Below are positions 20,450 through 28,412 of a DNA stretch of 64,000 bases, piece by piece. The stretch is from positions 1,213,418 to 1,277,417 of the forward strand of contig NZ_JBBCAT010000001.1 in assembly GCF_037203705.1 (NCBI RefSeq). The letters run 5' to 3'. The position numbers and the translations under genes were made by a program. The notes under the pieces were generated by a model. The model made no database searches and had not been told where the DNA came from. It saw nothing but the letters and a program-made list of their open reading frames with translations. Positions within the stretch are counted from its first letter, which is position 1. Every line of letters starts with the position of its first letter. Origin of the DNA: Prosthecomicrobium sp. N25 (lineage in GTDB: Bacteria > Pseudomonadota > Alphaproteobacteria > Rhizobiales > Ancalomicrobiaceae).

Positions 20450-21376
20450 CTAGCCGGCCCGGCGCTCCAGGTAGGGAAGGAGCAGCCGGAGCGTCGCCTC
20501 CGGGTTCTCCTCGGCGAGGAAGTGCCCCGCCTCCACCGGCCCGCCGTCGACCTCCACGCACCAGTCGCGCCACACGGCCAGGGGGCCGCTCTCCTTGGCC
20601 TTGGCGTCGGCGGGCAGGCCGGCCGAGCCCCACACGATGAGAGTCGGCACCACGATCTTGCGGCCGGCCGCCCGGTCCGCCTCGTCGTGCTCGACGTCGA
20701 TGGTCGCGCCCGCCCTGTAGTCCTCGCAAGCCGCCGCGATCCGGGCCGGATCCCGGAAGGCGGCGCGGTAGTGGGCCAGTGCGCCGGGATCGAAGGCGGA
20801 GAGGTCCTTCTCGACCGTCCAGCTCGCGAGCGTCTGGAACAGGTGTTCGATCGGGGCCTTGGCGATCATCGTCTCGGGGACGGGCGCCGGCTGCGCCAGG
20901 AAGGACCAGTGGTAGACCTTGCGCGAGAAGGTCGCGTCCATCCGCTCCCACATGACGGGAGTCGGCACGATGTCGAGCAGCGCCAGGCCGCTGACCGCAC
21001 CCGGATGGTCGAAGGCGAGCCGGTAGGCGACCCGCGCGCCCCGGTCGTGCCCGACCACGGCGAATCGCTCCGACCCGAGCCGGCGCATCAGCCCGAGCAC
21101 GTCCCCGGCCATCCGCCGCTTCGACATCTGCGCATGGTCGGCCTCCACGGCCGGGATCGACGAGCGCCCGTAGCCGCGCAGGTCCGGCACCACGACCCGG
21201 AAGCGCGCGGACAGGGCCGGCGCGATCCGGTGCCACATGGCGTGGTCCTGCGGGTAGCCATGCAGGAGGACGATCGCGGGCGCGCCCGCGCGGCCGCCGA
21301 CCCGCGCGAAGATCGACTGGCCGTCGATCTCGACCGTGATGCTGTCGAAGCCGGGGAAAAGGTCCGGAAGGGTCAT
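20450..21376 (-). CDS. Alpha/beta hydrolase, fluoroacetate-dehalogenase type (copy 1)
   Basis: A 308-residue cytoplasmic hydrolase. It carries the full residue set known for fluoroacetate dehalogenase (FAcD): nucleophile Asp111 in VGHDRGAR, carboxylate-binding Arg112 and Arg115, Asp135 and His285 of the triad, and the halide pocket His156, Trp157 and Tyr220 (KVYHWSFLAQP; CEDYRAG). Numbering runs one ahead of the Rhodopseudomonas enzyme for most of these. Activity on fluoroacetate or another 2-haloacid is inferred, as relatives can differ in preference. The start MTLPDLFPGF at 21376 matches the paralogue's start. A longer reading frame upstream overlaps the paralogue and is rejected. It is the second gene of a tandem pair. 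Confidence 0.88.
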   Translation of the reverse strand: MTLPDLFPGFDSITVEIDGQSIFARVGGRAGAPAIVLLHGYPQDHAMWHRIAPALSARFRVVVPDLRGYGRSSIPAVEADHAQMSKRRMAGDVLGLMRRLGSERFAVVGHDRGARVAYRLAFDHPGAVSGLALLDIVPTPVMWERMDATFSRKVYHWSFLAQPAPVPETMIAKAPIEHLFQTLASWTVEKDLSAFDPGALAHYRAAFRDPARIAAACEDYRAGATIDVEHDEADRAAGRKIVVPTLIVWGSAGLPADAKAKESGPLAVWRDWCVEVDGGPVEAGHFLAEENPEATLRLLLPYLERRAG

Positions 21377-21491
21377 GGGCGTCCTCGGGGGCGGCGGCGT
21401 CTTCCGCGCCGCGCGGGGGCGACCATGGCGGCAGCCCGGCCGCGAGGCAAGAGCCCGGGACGCCGCAGCGCCGGACCGCCCGCCGCTCCCC

Positions 21492-22412
21492 TCACCGCGA
21501 CAGGAAGGGAAGCAGCGCCGCCAGCGTCGCCGCCGGGTTCTCCTCCGGCAGGAAATGGCCGGCGTCGATCGGTTGCCCCTCGACCTGCCGGCACCAGCGT
21601 CTCCAGGTGGCGAGCGGGGAGCCGGTCTCCACGTCCGGATCCCCGGCCGGAATACCGGCCGCACCCCAGAGGACCAGCGTCGGCACCCCGATCAGCCGTC
21701 CGGCGGCCCGGTCCGCCTCGTCATGCGTCCGGTCCGGCCCCGCCCCGGCGCGGTAGTCCTCGCAGGTGGCGTGCCGGCGGCGCGGATCGGCGTAGGACGC
21801 CCGGTAGTGGTCGAGCGCCGCGGGATCGAAGGCAGAGAGGTTCTTCGCCTTGGTCCAGCTCGCGAGCGTATGCTCCAGATACGGGATCGGCGCCCCGCCG
21901 ATCAGCTGCTCCGGCATCGGAGCGGGCTGCGCCAGGAACAGCCAGTGGTAGACCTTGAGGGCGAGCCGGGCGTCCATGCCGCTCCACATCTCCGCCGTGG
22001 GGACGATGTCGAGCAGCGCCAGCCGGTCGAGCCGCCCGGGATGGTCGAGGGCGAGCCGGTAGCCCACCCGCGCCCCGCGGTCGTGCCCGACCAGCGAGAA
22101 GCGGTCGTGCCCCAGGTCCGCCATGAGGCGGACGATGTCCTCCGCCATCGCGCGCTTGGTGTAGGCGGCATGCCCGGGCCGGTCCTCGGGCACCGACGAG
22201 CCCCCGTAGCCGCGCAGGTCCGGCACCACGACGCGGAACCGCTCGGCGAGCGGTCCGGCCAGCCGGTGCCACATGGCGTGGGTCTGCGGGTAGCCGTGCA
22301 GGAGCACGAGCGGCGCGGCCCCGGCGAGCCCGCCCACCCGGCAGTGGATCGCGACATCGCCCACCGGCATGGACCGGGTCTCGAAGCCGGAAAACAGATC
22401 AGGCAGGCTCAT
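21492..22412 (-). CDS. Alpha/beta hydrolase, fluoroacetate-dehalogenase type (copy 2)
   Basis: A 306-residue paralogue of the neighbouring downstream gene, collinear over its whole length and clearly diverged. The same active-site set is present: Asp111, Arg112, Arg115, Asp135, His156, Trp157, Tyr220 and His286. It starts MSLPDLFSGF. It lies first in a probable two-gene operon, with a 115-bp gap to copy 1, and is divergent from a LysR-type gene 275 bp away, which is its most likely regulator. Retention of every catalytic residue in both copies argues for two working enzymes with different substrate ranges rather than a decaying duplicate. Confidence 0.88.
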   Translation of the reverse strand: MSLPDLFSGFETRSMPVGDVAIHCRVGGLAGAAPLVLLHGYPQTHAMWHRLAGPLAERFRVVVPDLRGYGGSSVPEDRPGHAAYTKRAMAEDIVRLMADLGHDRFSLVGHDRGARVGYRLALDHPGRLDRLALLDIVPTAEMWSGMDARLALKVYHWLFLAQPAPMPEQLIGGAPIPYLEHTLASWTKAKNLSAFDPAALDHYRASYADPRRRHATCEDYRAGAGPDRTHDEADRAAGRLIGVPTLVLWGAAGIPAGDPDVETGSPLATWRRWCRQVEGQPIDAGHFLPEENPAATLAALLPFLSR

Positions 22413-22621
22413 GGAACACTCCGCCCTCAGGTTGTCTGGTCTGCCGATGATGACGGCGCGGCCGGGGAGCATCAACCCCATGGATTGCCCCGCGGTCGCC
22501 CGAGATCGACCAGAAATTGAATTCAAGAATTAGCATTCGTAAAGCGGCTGCAACCTGTCGTTCAGGTGACATCGGGACCGATATTTTTTGTCGGATATGA
22601 AACTAAGACTTTCCCGTATCC

Positions 22622-22648
22622 CTGCGGCAGTTTACATGCTTGCCGCAG
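22622..22648. promoter_or_regulatory. Inverted repeat, candidate LysR operator
   Basis: CTGCGGCA-N11-TGCCGCAG: perfect 8-bp arms around an 11-bp AT-richer centre, in the intergenic region between the divergent dehalogenase and LysR genes and ending 39 bp before the LysR start. Both the spacing and the location suit a LysR-type binding site; a simple hairpin is the alternative. Confidence 0.5.
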
Positions 22649-22687
22649 TTGTCCGACTAATTTTGCCCCGTTTGGAGTTCCCGTTCC

Positions 22688-23458
22688 ATGCGCATGCGGG
22701 ATATGGAAGCGGCGATCGCGGTCTACGAGTGCGGGTCCTTCTCGAAGGCGGCCGAGGTGATCGGGACGTCCCAGCCGGCGGTCTCCATGGCCGTGCAGCG
22801 GCTGGAGAAGGATCTCAAGATCTCGCTGTTCGACCGCACCGGCGCCGGCGTGCGCGCGACCCAGGAGGGTTCGGCCGCCATCAAGGCCTTCCTGAAGATC
22901 ACCAACATCATCGACGAGCTGCGCGACTCCGCGGAGACCAACACGCTCCTGAAGATCGGCGTCACCCCGCTCCTCAGCGGCCGCGACGTCACGCGCATGC
23001 TGCAGGAGGCCTTCCCGGACCACACCGGGGGACTGGACGTGGAGTTCTGCGAGTCGTCCCAGATCCTCGGGCGCCAGGATCTCGACGTCCGCGTCACGAT
23101 CCCCTCGCTGCGCAAGAAGTCGGCCTTCTGCATCGAGCTGCGCACCGCCTGGATCGGCGTCGACAACGGCATCTTCATCTTCTGCCGCCAGGAGGCCGAG
23201 GTCTGGCAGCGCGCCCGCAGCGCGCTCCTGAACTCCGGATACCCGGTCCGCAAGACGATCACGGTCAACGACTGCGGCTACGCCTACCATATGGCGGCAG
23301 CCGGGGCAGGCTTCACGCCCTGCGTGATGACCCGTGGCATCAGCTTTCAGAATGACGTCCTGACCACGCTTCCCGAACTTCCGCCCGCTCGGATCGATAT
23401 CTTCGCCCAGTACGACATGGCGAACCAGCTCCGCGCGGTGCTTTCCACCCTGGACTGA
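22688..23458 (+). CDS. LysR-family transcriptional regulator (short form)
   Basis: A 256-residue regulator, shorter than the usual 290-310. Residues about 6-62 form the winged helix-turn-helix (CGSFSKAAEVIGTSQPAVSM, then QRLEKDLKISLFDRTG). The effector domain (about 85-256) is only loosely LysR-like and lacks some 40 residues. It is transcribed away from the tandem dehalogenase-type genes, the classic arrangement for a LysR regulator and its target. The effector is unknown; a haloacid or its product is a reasonable guess only. A GGAG lies 10 nt before the chosen ATG. Confidence 0.88.
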   Translation: MRMRDMEAAIAVYECGSFSKAAEVIGTSQPAVSMAVQRLEKDLKISLFDRTGAGVRATQEGSAAIKAFLKITNIIDELRDSAETNTLLKIGVTPLLSGRDVTRMLQEAFPDHTGGLDVEFCESSQILGRQDLDVRVTIPSLRKKSAFCIELRTAWIGVDNGIFIFCRQEAEVWQRARSALLNSGYPVRKTITVNDCGYAYHMAAAGAGFTPCVMTRGISFQNDVLTTLPELPPARIDIFAQYDMANQLRAVLSTLD

Positions 23459-23516
23459 GCCCGGGCGTCGTAGTGACCTATAAGCGTTTCCGATAGTAAC
23501 CACCGCCTATCGAGTG

Positions 23517-23545
23517 GCACCGCGGCGGCCGCGGCGCTATAAGGA
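23517..23545 (+). promoter_or_regulatory. Possible promoter of a small RNA
   Basis: A good -10 hexamer TATAAG at 23538-23543 stands 17 bp after TGGCAC, a weak -35 match. The element sits in the gap between the LysR gene and purD and points toward the stem-loops and terminator that follow. The -35 match is poor, so this is tentative. Confidence 0.35.
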
Positions 23546-23675
23546 CCCGCAATCAGCGGCCTCGCGCCGCCCAGAAAAACGCCCGGGCGAAAGACCATTC
23601 GGCGGTCCCGGCGCGGTCTCCTCAGAGGGGAGCTCTCGACCCGACGCCTCGCCACCGGCGTCGGGTTTTTATTTG
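23546..23675 (+). ncRNA. Candidate intergenic small RNA
   Basis: About 125 bases between a promoter-like sequence and a strong intrinsic terminator, without a coding frame. Several local hairpins can be drawn: GACC-ATTCGGC-GGTC, CTCC-TCAGAGG-GGAG and the terminator stem. The middle contains CTCCTC/GGGGAG elements of the kind that can pair with ribosome-binding sites. No Rfam family was recognised by eye (not 6S, SRP RNA or tmRNA). The alternative is that this is just the distal 3' UTR of the LysR gene. Confidence 0.35.
23640..23670 (+). terminator. Rho-independent terminator
   Basis: CCCGACGCC-TCGCCACC-GGCGTCGGG followed by TTTTT: a perfect 9-bp stem with a T-run on the plus strand. It ends transcription from the LysR side before the convergent purD gene, 180 bp after the LysR stop. 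That long distance is one reason to suspect a separate small transcript. Confidence 0.9.
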
Positions 23676-23697
23676 TGCCGGCCCCCAAGCTCCGGGA

Positions 23698-24975
23698 TCA
23701 GCGCTTCAGGGCCCGGTGCCCGATGTCGCGCCGGCAGAACCCCTCGGGCCAGTCGATCGCGTCTACGGCCGCATAGGCGCGGTCCCGCGCCTCCTCGACG
23801 GTCGCCCCGACCGCACTGACGGCGAGCACCCGGCCGCCGTCGGCGAGAAGCCGGCCGTCTCCCCGGCGCGTGCCCGCATGGAAGACCGTCACCCCGGGCA
23901 GCGCCGCCGCGCGGTCCAGGCCGCGGATCTCCGACCCCTTGCCGTAGTGGCCCGGATAGCCCCGCGTCGCCATCACCACCGTCAGCGCGGCCGCCTCGCT
24001 CCAGCGGCAGGCCATGCCGCCGAGCGTCCCGTCCCGCGACGCCCGGAAGAGCCGCAGCGGATCGTCTTCCAGCCGCAGCATCAGGACCTCGGTCTCCGGG
24101 TCGCCGAAGCGGACGTTGTACTCGATGAGCTTCGGGCCCTCGGCGGTGATCATCAGCCCGGCGAACAGCACACCCTTGAACGGGCAGCCCGCCTCCGCCA
24201 TGGCGGCGACGGTCGGCCGGACGATCTCGGCCATCACCCGTTCGGTCATCGCGGCCGTCATCACGGGCGCGGGCGAGTAGGCCCCCATCCCGCCCGTGTT
24301 GGGGCCCTGGTCCCCATCGAAGGCGCGCTTGTGGTCCTGCGCGGAGGCGAGCGGCAGGACGGTCTCGCCGTCGGACAGCGCGAAGAAGCTCGCCTCCTCG
24401 CCCTCAAGGAACGCCTCGACGACGACCTCCGCGCCGGCCGCCCCGAAGGCGCCCGCGAAGCAATCGGCGACCGCCGCGAGCGCCGCCTCGACCGTCATGG
24501 CGACCGTCACGCCCTTGCCGGCCGCGAGCCCGTCCGCCTTGACGACGATCGGCGCGCCCTGCCGGCGCACGTAGGCCTCCGCCGCGGCCCGGTCGGAGAA
24601 GCGGCCGTAGGCGGCGGTCGGGATGCCGTGTCGCGCGCAGAGGTCCTTGGTGAAGCCCTTCGAACCCTCGAGCCGGGCCGCCGCCCGGGTCGGCCCAAAG
24701 GCCGCGATGCCGGCCGCCTCCAGGTCGTCCACGAGCCCCGCCACCAGGGGGGCCTCCGGTCCGACGACCACGAAGTCCACGCCGCGCGCCCGGCAGGCCG
24801 CGATCACCGCCGCGTGGTCGGCCGGATCGACCGGCAGGCATTCGGCCAGCTCCGCGATCCCCGGGTTGCCCGGGGCGGCATAGAGCCGGCCGAGGAGGGG
24901 CGAGCGGGAAAGCCCGAGCGCCAGCGCGTGCTCCCGCCCGCCGGACCCGATCAGAAGGACGTTCATGCCCGCCAT
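23698..24975 (-). CDS. purD: Phosphoribosylamine--glycine ligase PurD
   Basis: A 425-residue ATP-grasp enzyme of de novo purine synthesis (GAR synthetase), joining glycine to phosphoribosylamine. It starts [20 protein letters not shown] with the PurD N-domain glycine-rich loop; the ATP-grasp region includes [19 protein letters not shown], and the signature [14 protein letters not shown] is present. Two starts are possible, 24975 (GGAG 8 nt upstream) or 24966. It stands alone, as purD often does in this order. Confidence 0.97.
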   Translation of the reverse strand: MAGMNVLLIGSGGREHALALGLSRSPLLGRLYAAPGNPGIAELAECLPVDPADHAAVIAACRARGVDFVVVGPEAPLVAGLVDDLEAAGIAAFGPTRAAARLEGSKGFTKDLCARHGIPTAAYGRFSDRAAAEAYVRRQGAPIVVKADGLAAGKGVTVAMTVEAALAAVADCFAGAFGAAGAEVVVEAFLEGEEASFFALSDGETVLPLASAQDHKRAFDGDQGPNTGGMGAYSPAPVMTAAMTERVMAEIVRPTVAAMAEAGCPFKGVLFAGLMITAEGPKLIEYNVRFGDPETEVLMLRLEDDPLRLFRASRDGTLGGMACRWSEAAALTVVMATRGYPGHYGKGSEIRGLDRAAALPGVTVFHAGTRRGDGRLLADGGRVLAVSAVGATVEEARDRAYAAVDAIDWPEGFCRRDIGHRALKR

Positions 24976-25065
24976 CGCGACATCTCCGCATCGATCGGCG
25001 GCGGGTTTAGCAGCCGCCGGGGAGGGGGTCGAGGGGGCGCGATCCCGGATCCGGGCAGGACCGGC

Positions 25066-26193
25066 TCAGGTCATCAGGAGCACGAGGGCGACCAGTTCGG
25101 CCTGACGCCGGCAGCCGGTCTTCTCGAAGACGTGCTTCAGGTGTCGGCGGGTCGTCTCGTGCGCGATGCCGAGGGCCGCCGAGACTTCCAGCGCCGAGGC
25201 GCCGGCGGCCAGCCGCAACGTGACTTCGCACTCCGCGCGCGTGAGACCGAAATCCTCCGAGAGGCGGCGTCGCACGGTTTCGTCGAGCCGGAGGAAGCCC
25301 CGCATCATCACCAGAACCCGGCGGGCCGGTCCGAACAGCCAGGCCGCGCCGTCGGGGGGCCGCGATCCGAGTGGAACCGCCGTCACCGTGCCCCGCAGCC
25401 GGCCGTCCTCGTCGCGCACGGGCAGTGCGGCGCCCGCCTGTCCGGTCCGCTGCGCCGCGTCGCGGATGGCGGCGGCGAGCATCCGGTCCGTCGCCCAGGC
25501 GCCGCGCACGGCGAGCCGGCCCCGGGCCTCCGTCAGCGGCCCGTCCCGGGCGAGGAGCGCGGCCCCGGCCGCGTTCGCCAGGAGCACGGTGCCGGCCTGG
25601 TCGACCACGACGCCGGGCACCGGACAGGCGTCCAGGATGTCGCCGAGGGCGCCCCCGACCACCCCCGAGGGTCCCGCCACATGGCGATTCATCGCGATGG
25701 CGGCGCGGAGCGCGGGCCGCAGGGCGTTAATGATGCGCGTCAGGGCCGGATCGTAGACGGGGGCGAGGTCGCCGGGATAGTTGACGTAGAGCCGCGCGAT
25801 GGCGTCGGGCGATTGCAGCAGCTTGATGCCGGCGCCGCTCGTCCGCCCGGTCGGCAGCAGCCAGTCGTTGTAGAACTCCGTGGCGGCGAAGAGCCTCGCC
25901 GGATAGGTCGCGTCGGCCGTGAGCGCCTCGAAACAGGGCGCCTCCTCCCAGAACCGGATCCAGGGATTGATGGCGGCGTAGTAGGCCGTGAAGGACTCGA
26001 GGAAGCTCTCGTCGAGACCCGCGGCATGAAGCCCGATCGGTGCGGCGGCCCTGCTGTCGTCGCCGATCACGCCGGTGAAGGCCCCCGGGAAGGCGGCGGT
26101 GATCAGGTCCGGGATGCGCCCCCAGGCGTCGGGTTCGAGGCCCGCGAGGACGATCGCGTCGGAGAGCTCTTCCACCACGTCGAGTTCAAGCAT
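25066..26193 (-). CDS. LuxR-type helix-turn-helix regulator
   Basis: A 375-residue regulator. The C-terminal 60 or so residues are a LuxR/GerE DNA-binding domain (LTRAECEVTLRLAAGASALEVSAALGIAHETTRRHLKHVF in outline). A PAS-like segment seems to lie around residues 185-290 (ILDACPVPGVVVDQAGTVLL). The N-terminal 170 residues have no recognisable acyl-homoserine-lactone-binding pattern, and no luxI-like gene is nearby, so a quorum-sensing role is not supported. The ligand and target genes are unknown. It is divergent from ubiA. Confidence 0.85.
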   Translation of the reverse strand: MLELDVVEELSDAIVLAGLEPDAWGRIPDLITAAFPGAFTGVIGDDSRAAAPIGLHAAGLDESFLESFTAYYAAINPWIRFWEEAPCFEALTADATYPARLFAATEFYNDWLLPTGRTSGAGIKLLQSPDAIARLYVNYPGDLAPVYDPALTRIINALRPALRAAIAMNRHVAGPSGVVGGALGDILDACPVPGVVVDQAGTVLLANAAGAALLARDGPLTEARGRLAVRGAWATDRMLAAAIRDAAQRTGQAGAALPVRDEDGRLRGTVTAVPLGSRPPDGAAWLFGPARRVLVMMRGFLRLDETVRRRLSEDFGLTRAECEVTLRLAAGASALEVSAALGIAHETTRRHLKHVFEKTGCRRQAELVALVLLMT

Positions 26194-26386
26194 GGACGGC
26201 GGCCCCTTCAGCCCCGTGGCACCGGAGCGCCCACCTCCGGCTGCAGGCGAGATTACAGCGCCATAACGCGATCTCGCAACGTCAGGTTTGCAGACCTACG
26301 CTCGTTCGATACCGCAAGGCCGGGCCGTCCGGGTCTTCGCCGGACGGCCCCTTGACCTCGGTGCCGCGCCGCGCCACCACATCCCC

Positions 26387-27328
26387 ATGACGACCCCGAT
26401 CCCGACTGGAACCGTCGCCGACGCCGTCAGGGGCCATTGGGCGGACCGGTTCATCCCGGCCGGCTTCCGGCCCTATGCGCGGCTGGCCCGCCTGGAGCGG
26501 CCGATCGGCTGGTGGCTCCTGCTCTGGCCGTGCTGGTGGTCCGCCGCGCTCGCCGCCGTGGCGGCGCACCAGCCCTACCCGAACCCGTGGCATCTCTTGC
26601 TCTTCCTGATCGGCGCCGTGGTGATGCGCGGGGCGGGCTGCACCTACAACGACATCGTCGACCGCGACATCGACGAGAAGGTCGCCCGCACCCGCTCGCG
26701 GCCGATTCCCTCCGGCCAGGTGTCGGTCGCCCGCGCCAGGCTCTTCATGGTCGGCCTGGCGCTCGTCGGCTTCCTGGTGCTGATCCAGTTCAACGGCTTC
26801 GCCATCCTGCTCGGCATCGCCTCGCTCGGGGTGGTGGCCGTGTACCCCTTCATGAAGCGCGTCACCCACTGGCCGCAGTTCACCCTTGGCCTCGCCTTCT
26901 CGTGGGGTGCCCTGATGGGCTGGGCCGGCGCCTTCGGCCGCCTCGACCCGCCGGCGCTGTTGCTCTACGCCGGGGCGATTCTCTGGACCATCGGCTACGA
27001 CACGATCTACGCCCACCAGGACAAGGAGGACGACGCCGTCGTGGGCGTCCGCTCCACCGCGCTCCTCTTCGGCCCGAGGACGCGGCCGATGCTGGCGCTC
27101 TTCTACGGTGCCGCGGTCGCCGCCCTGGCGGCGGCGGTGCTCTCGGCGGGCGGCGGGGTGCTGTCCATGGCGGGGCTCGGCCTGATGGCCGCCCACCTCG
27201 CCTGGCAGGTCCGGCGCATCGACGTCGACGATCCCGACGTTTGCCTGATGCTGTTCCGGTCGAACCGCGACGCCGGATGGCTGTTCTTCCTCGGCCTGTG
27301 CGCCGACGCGGCCCTGCATCATCTTTGA
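26387..27328 (+). CDS. ubiA: 4-hydroxybenzoate polyprenyltransferase UbiA
   Basis: A 313-residue integral membrane prenyltransferase that attaches the polyprenyl tail to 4-hydroxybenzoate in ubiquinone synthesis. The two Asp-rich Mg-diphosphate motifs are seen as YNDIVDRDIDEKVART and, in the second half, YDTIYAHQDKEDD. It has about eight or nine membrane helices. The ATG at 26387 is preferred over an upstream one at 26288, because the latter's extra 33 residues are unlike the family. In this order the gene commonly neighbours DUF6101 and pmbA, as here. Confidence 0.95.
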   Translation: MTTPIPTGTVADAVRGHWADRFIPAGFRPYARLARLERPIGWWLLLWPCWWSAALAAVAAHQPYPNPWHLLLFLIGAVVMRGAGCTYNDIVDRDIDEKVARTRSRPIPSGQVSVARARLFMVGLALVGFLVLIQFNGFAILLGIASLGVVAVYPFMKRVTHWPQFTLGLAFSWGALMGWAGAFGRLDPPALLLYAGAILWTIGYDTIYAHQDKEDDAVVGVRSTALLFGPRTRPMLALFYGAAVAALAAAVLSAGGGVLSMAGLGLMAAHLAWQVRRIDVDDPDVCLMLFRSNRDAGWLFFLGLCADAALHHL

Positions 27329-27343
27329 GCGGAAAGCAGAAAC

Positions 27344-27365
27344 GGCCGGTGCGGGGGCACCGGCC
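27344..27365. terminator. Strong hairpin between convergent ubiA and DUF6101 genes
   Basis: GGCCGGTGC-GGGG-GCACCGGCC, a perfect 9-bp stem beginning 15 bp after the ubiA stop. No T-run follows on the plus strand; on the minus strand GTTTCTGCTTT follows. It is probably a transcription end for one or both genes. The rest of the 225-bp gap shows nothing recognisable. Confidence 0.5.
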
Positions 27366-27553
27366 ATTCGCCGCGGACCGGAATGGGCCCGGAGATCTCA
27401 AATCGCAGGTGGCAACGACTTGGGTGTGAAGGGACGCGACGCTCGAAACCCGTTGTGTTCGCTTCAGTGGGATCACACTAGCCGGCCCGCCTTGAACCCC
27501 TCGTGACGGCACCGTTCATCCGCCGTTCGGGGAGACGGTCGCCGCCCGGCGAT

Positions 27554-28162
27554 TCAGTCCCAGGCCGAGATCTCCTCGCCGGCCACGATCTGCGGCACCG
27601 CCGTGGGGTCGCCCGGCTGGCGGCGGACCAGGAACCGTGGCCGCCGCTGGGCGAGCACGGAGCGCCGCCGCCGGGGCTTCGCGGGCTGCACCGAAAGGCC
27701 GCCGAGCCGTTCCTCGACGACCGTCAGGCTCGCGTCCGCCTCGGCCACCAGCAGCGGCAGGCCGAGGACCCGGCCCCAGCTCCGCCAGTCGGCGACCACG
27801 TCGCGCGCGTCCTCCGCGATGGCGAGCGGCACCGACAGCGCCGGGTCGCGGTGGCGCAGTTCCAGCACGGCCCTGAGCCCGTCGGCCGAATAGCCCGGGC
27901 TCGGCTCGAATCGCACCGCCACGCCCTCGAAGGCCCGCATCGGCAGGCTCAGCACCATGGGAATGCCGGACGGCAGCCGCCGCCGCACCCGGACCTGGCC
28001 CCGGTCGAGGGTCGCGGTCGCGAGCGCCGCCTCGCCCTCGAGACCGGTGTGGAAGCAGAAGCGTTGCGGCAGCGCCGCCGGATCGACCCGCAGGCCCGAG
28101 TCCGCCGGGGTCCGGTCCCAGGTCGGACCAGCCGCGAAGGGAGTCGCTGGACGGCTCATCAT
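27554..28162 (-). CDS. DUF6101 family protein
   Basis: A 202-residue soluble protein of unknown function matching a family restricted to Hyphomicrobiales. Recognisable family stretches are LRVDPAALPQRF near the N-terminus, LELRHRDPALSVPLAIAED, and ADWRSWGRVLGLPLLVAEAD, followed by a basic segment (PRRRRSVLAQRRPRFLVRR). The ATG at 28162 has AGGAG 5 nt upstream; an earlier ATG at 28189 is less likely. The position between ubiA and pmbA is the family's usual one. No activity is known. Confidence 0.8.
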   Translation of the reverse strand: MMSRPATPFAAGPTWDRTPADSGLRVDPAALPQRFCFHTGLEGEAALATATLDRGQVRVRRRLPSGIPMVLSLPMRAFEGVAVRFEPSPGYSADGLRAVLELRHRDPALSVPLAIAEDARDVVADWRSWGRVLGLPLLVAEADASLTVVEERLGGLSVQPAKPRRRRSVLAQRRPRFLVRRQPGDPTAVPQIVAGEEISAWD

Positions 28163-28412
28163 GGCTCCTGTGCATCGACTTGGAAACACTGCACCGATGC
28201 GCCGGAGAATACAGAGACCTGCTCGAAGTCTGCTTAACGAGCCTGGTAAATGAAATGCTGATCTCCACAGGGTTATTTGAACGTTACCCGTTCATCTTGT
28301 GTTGACCATTCCGGCGACGGAACTCCGGCCCGGCCTCGCCCGGGCCGCGGGCCTTGTGCGCCCGGCCCGCGCCCCATAAATCGGGGGGGACCCCTCCGCC
28401 CGCGAGTGCCCC

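Noticed and set aside
20450-21664. 404-residue version of dehalogenase copy 1
   Set aside because: The extra N-terminus would overlap the end of copy 2 and is Arg-rich filler; the paralogue's start at MSLPDLF aligns with the internal ATG at 21376.
23546-23675. A riboswitch controlling purD
   Set aside because: The element is on the plus strand and purD is on the minus strand with its 3' end here, so it cannot be a purD leader.
25066-26193. A quorum-sensing LuxR receptor
   Set aside because: The N-terminal half lacks a recognisable autoinducer-binding pattern, and no LuxI-type synthase gene is near.
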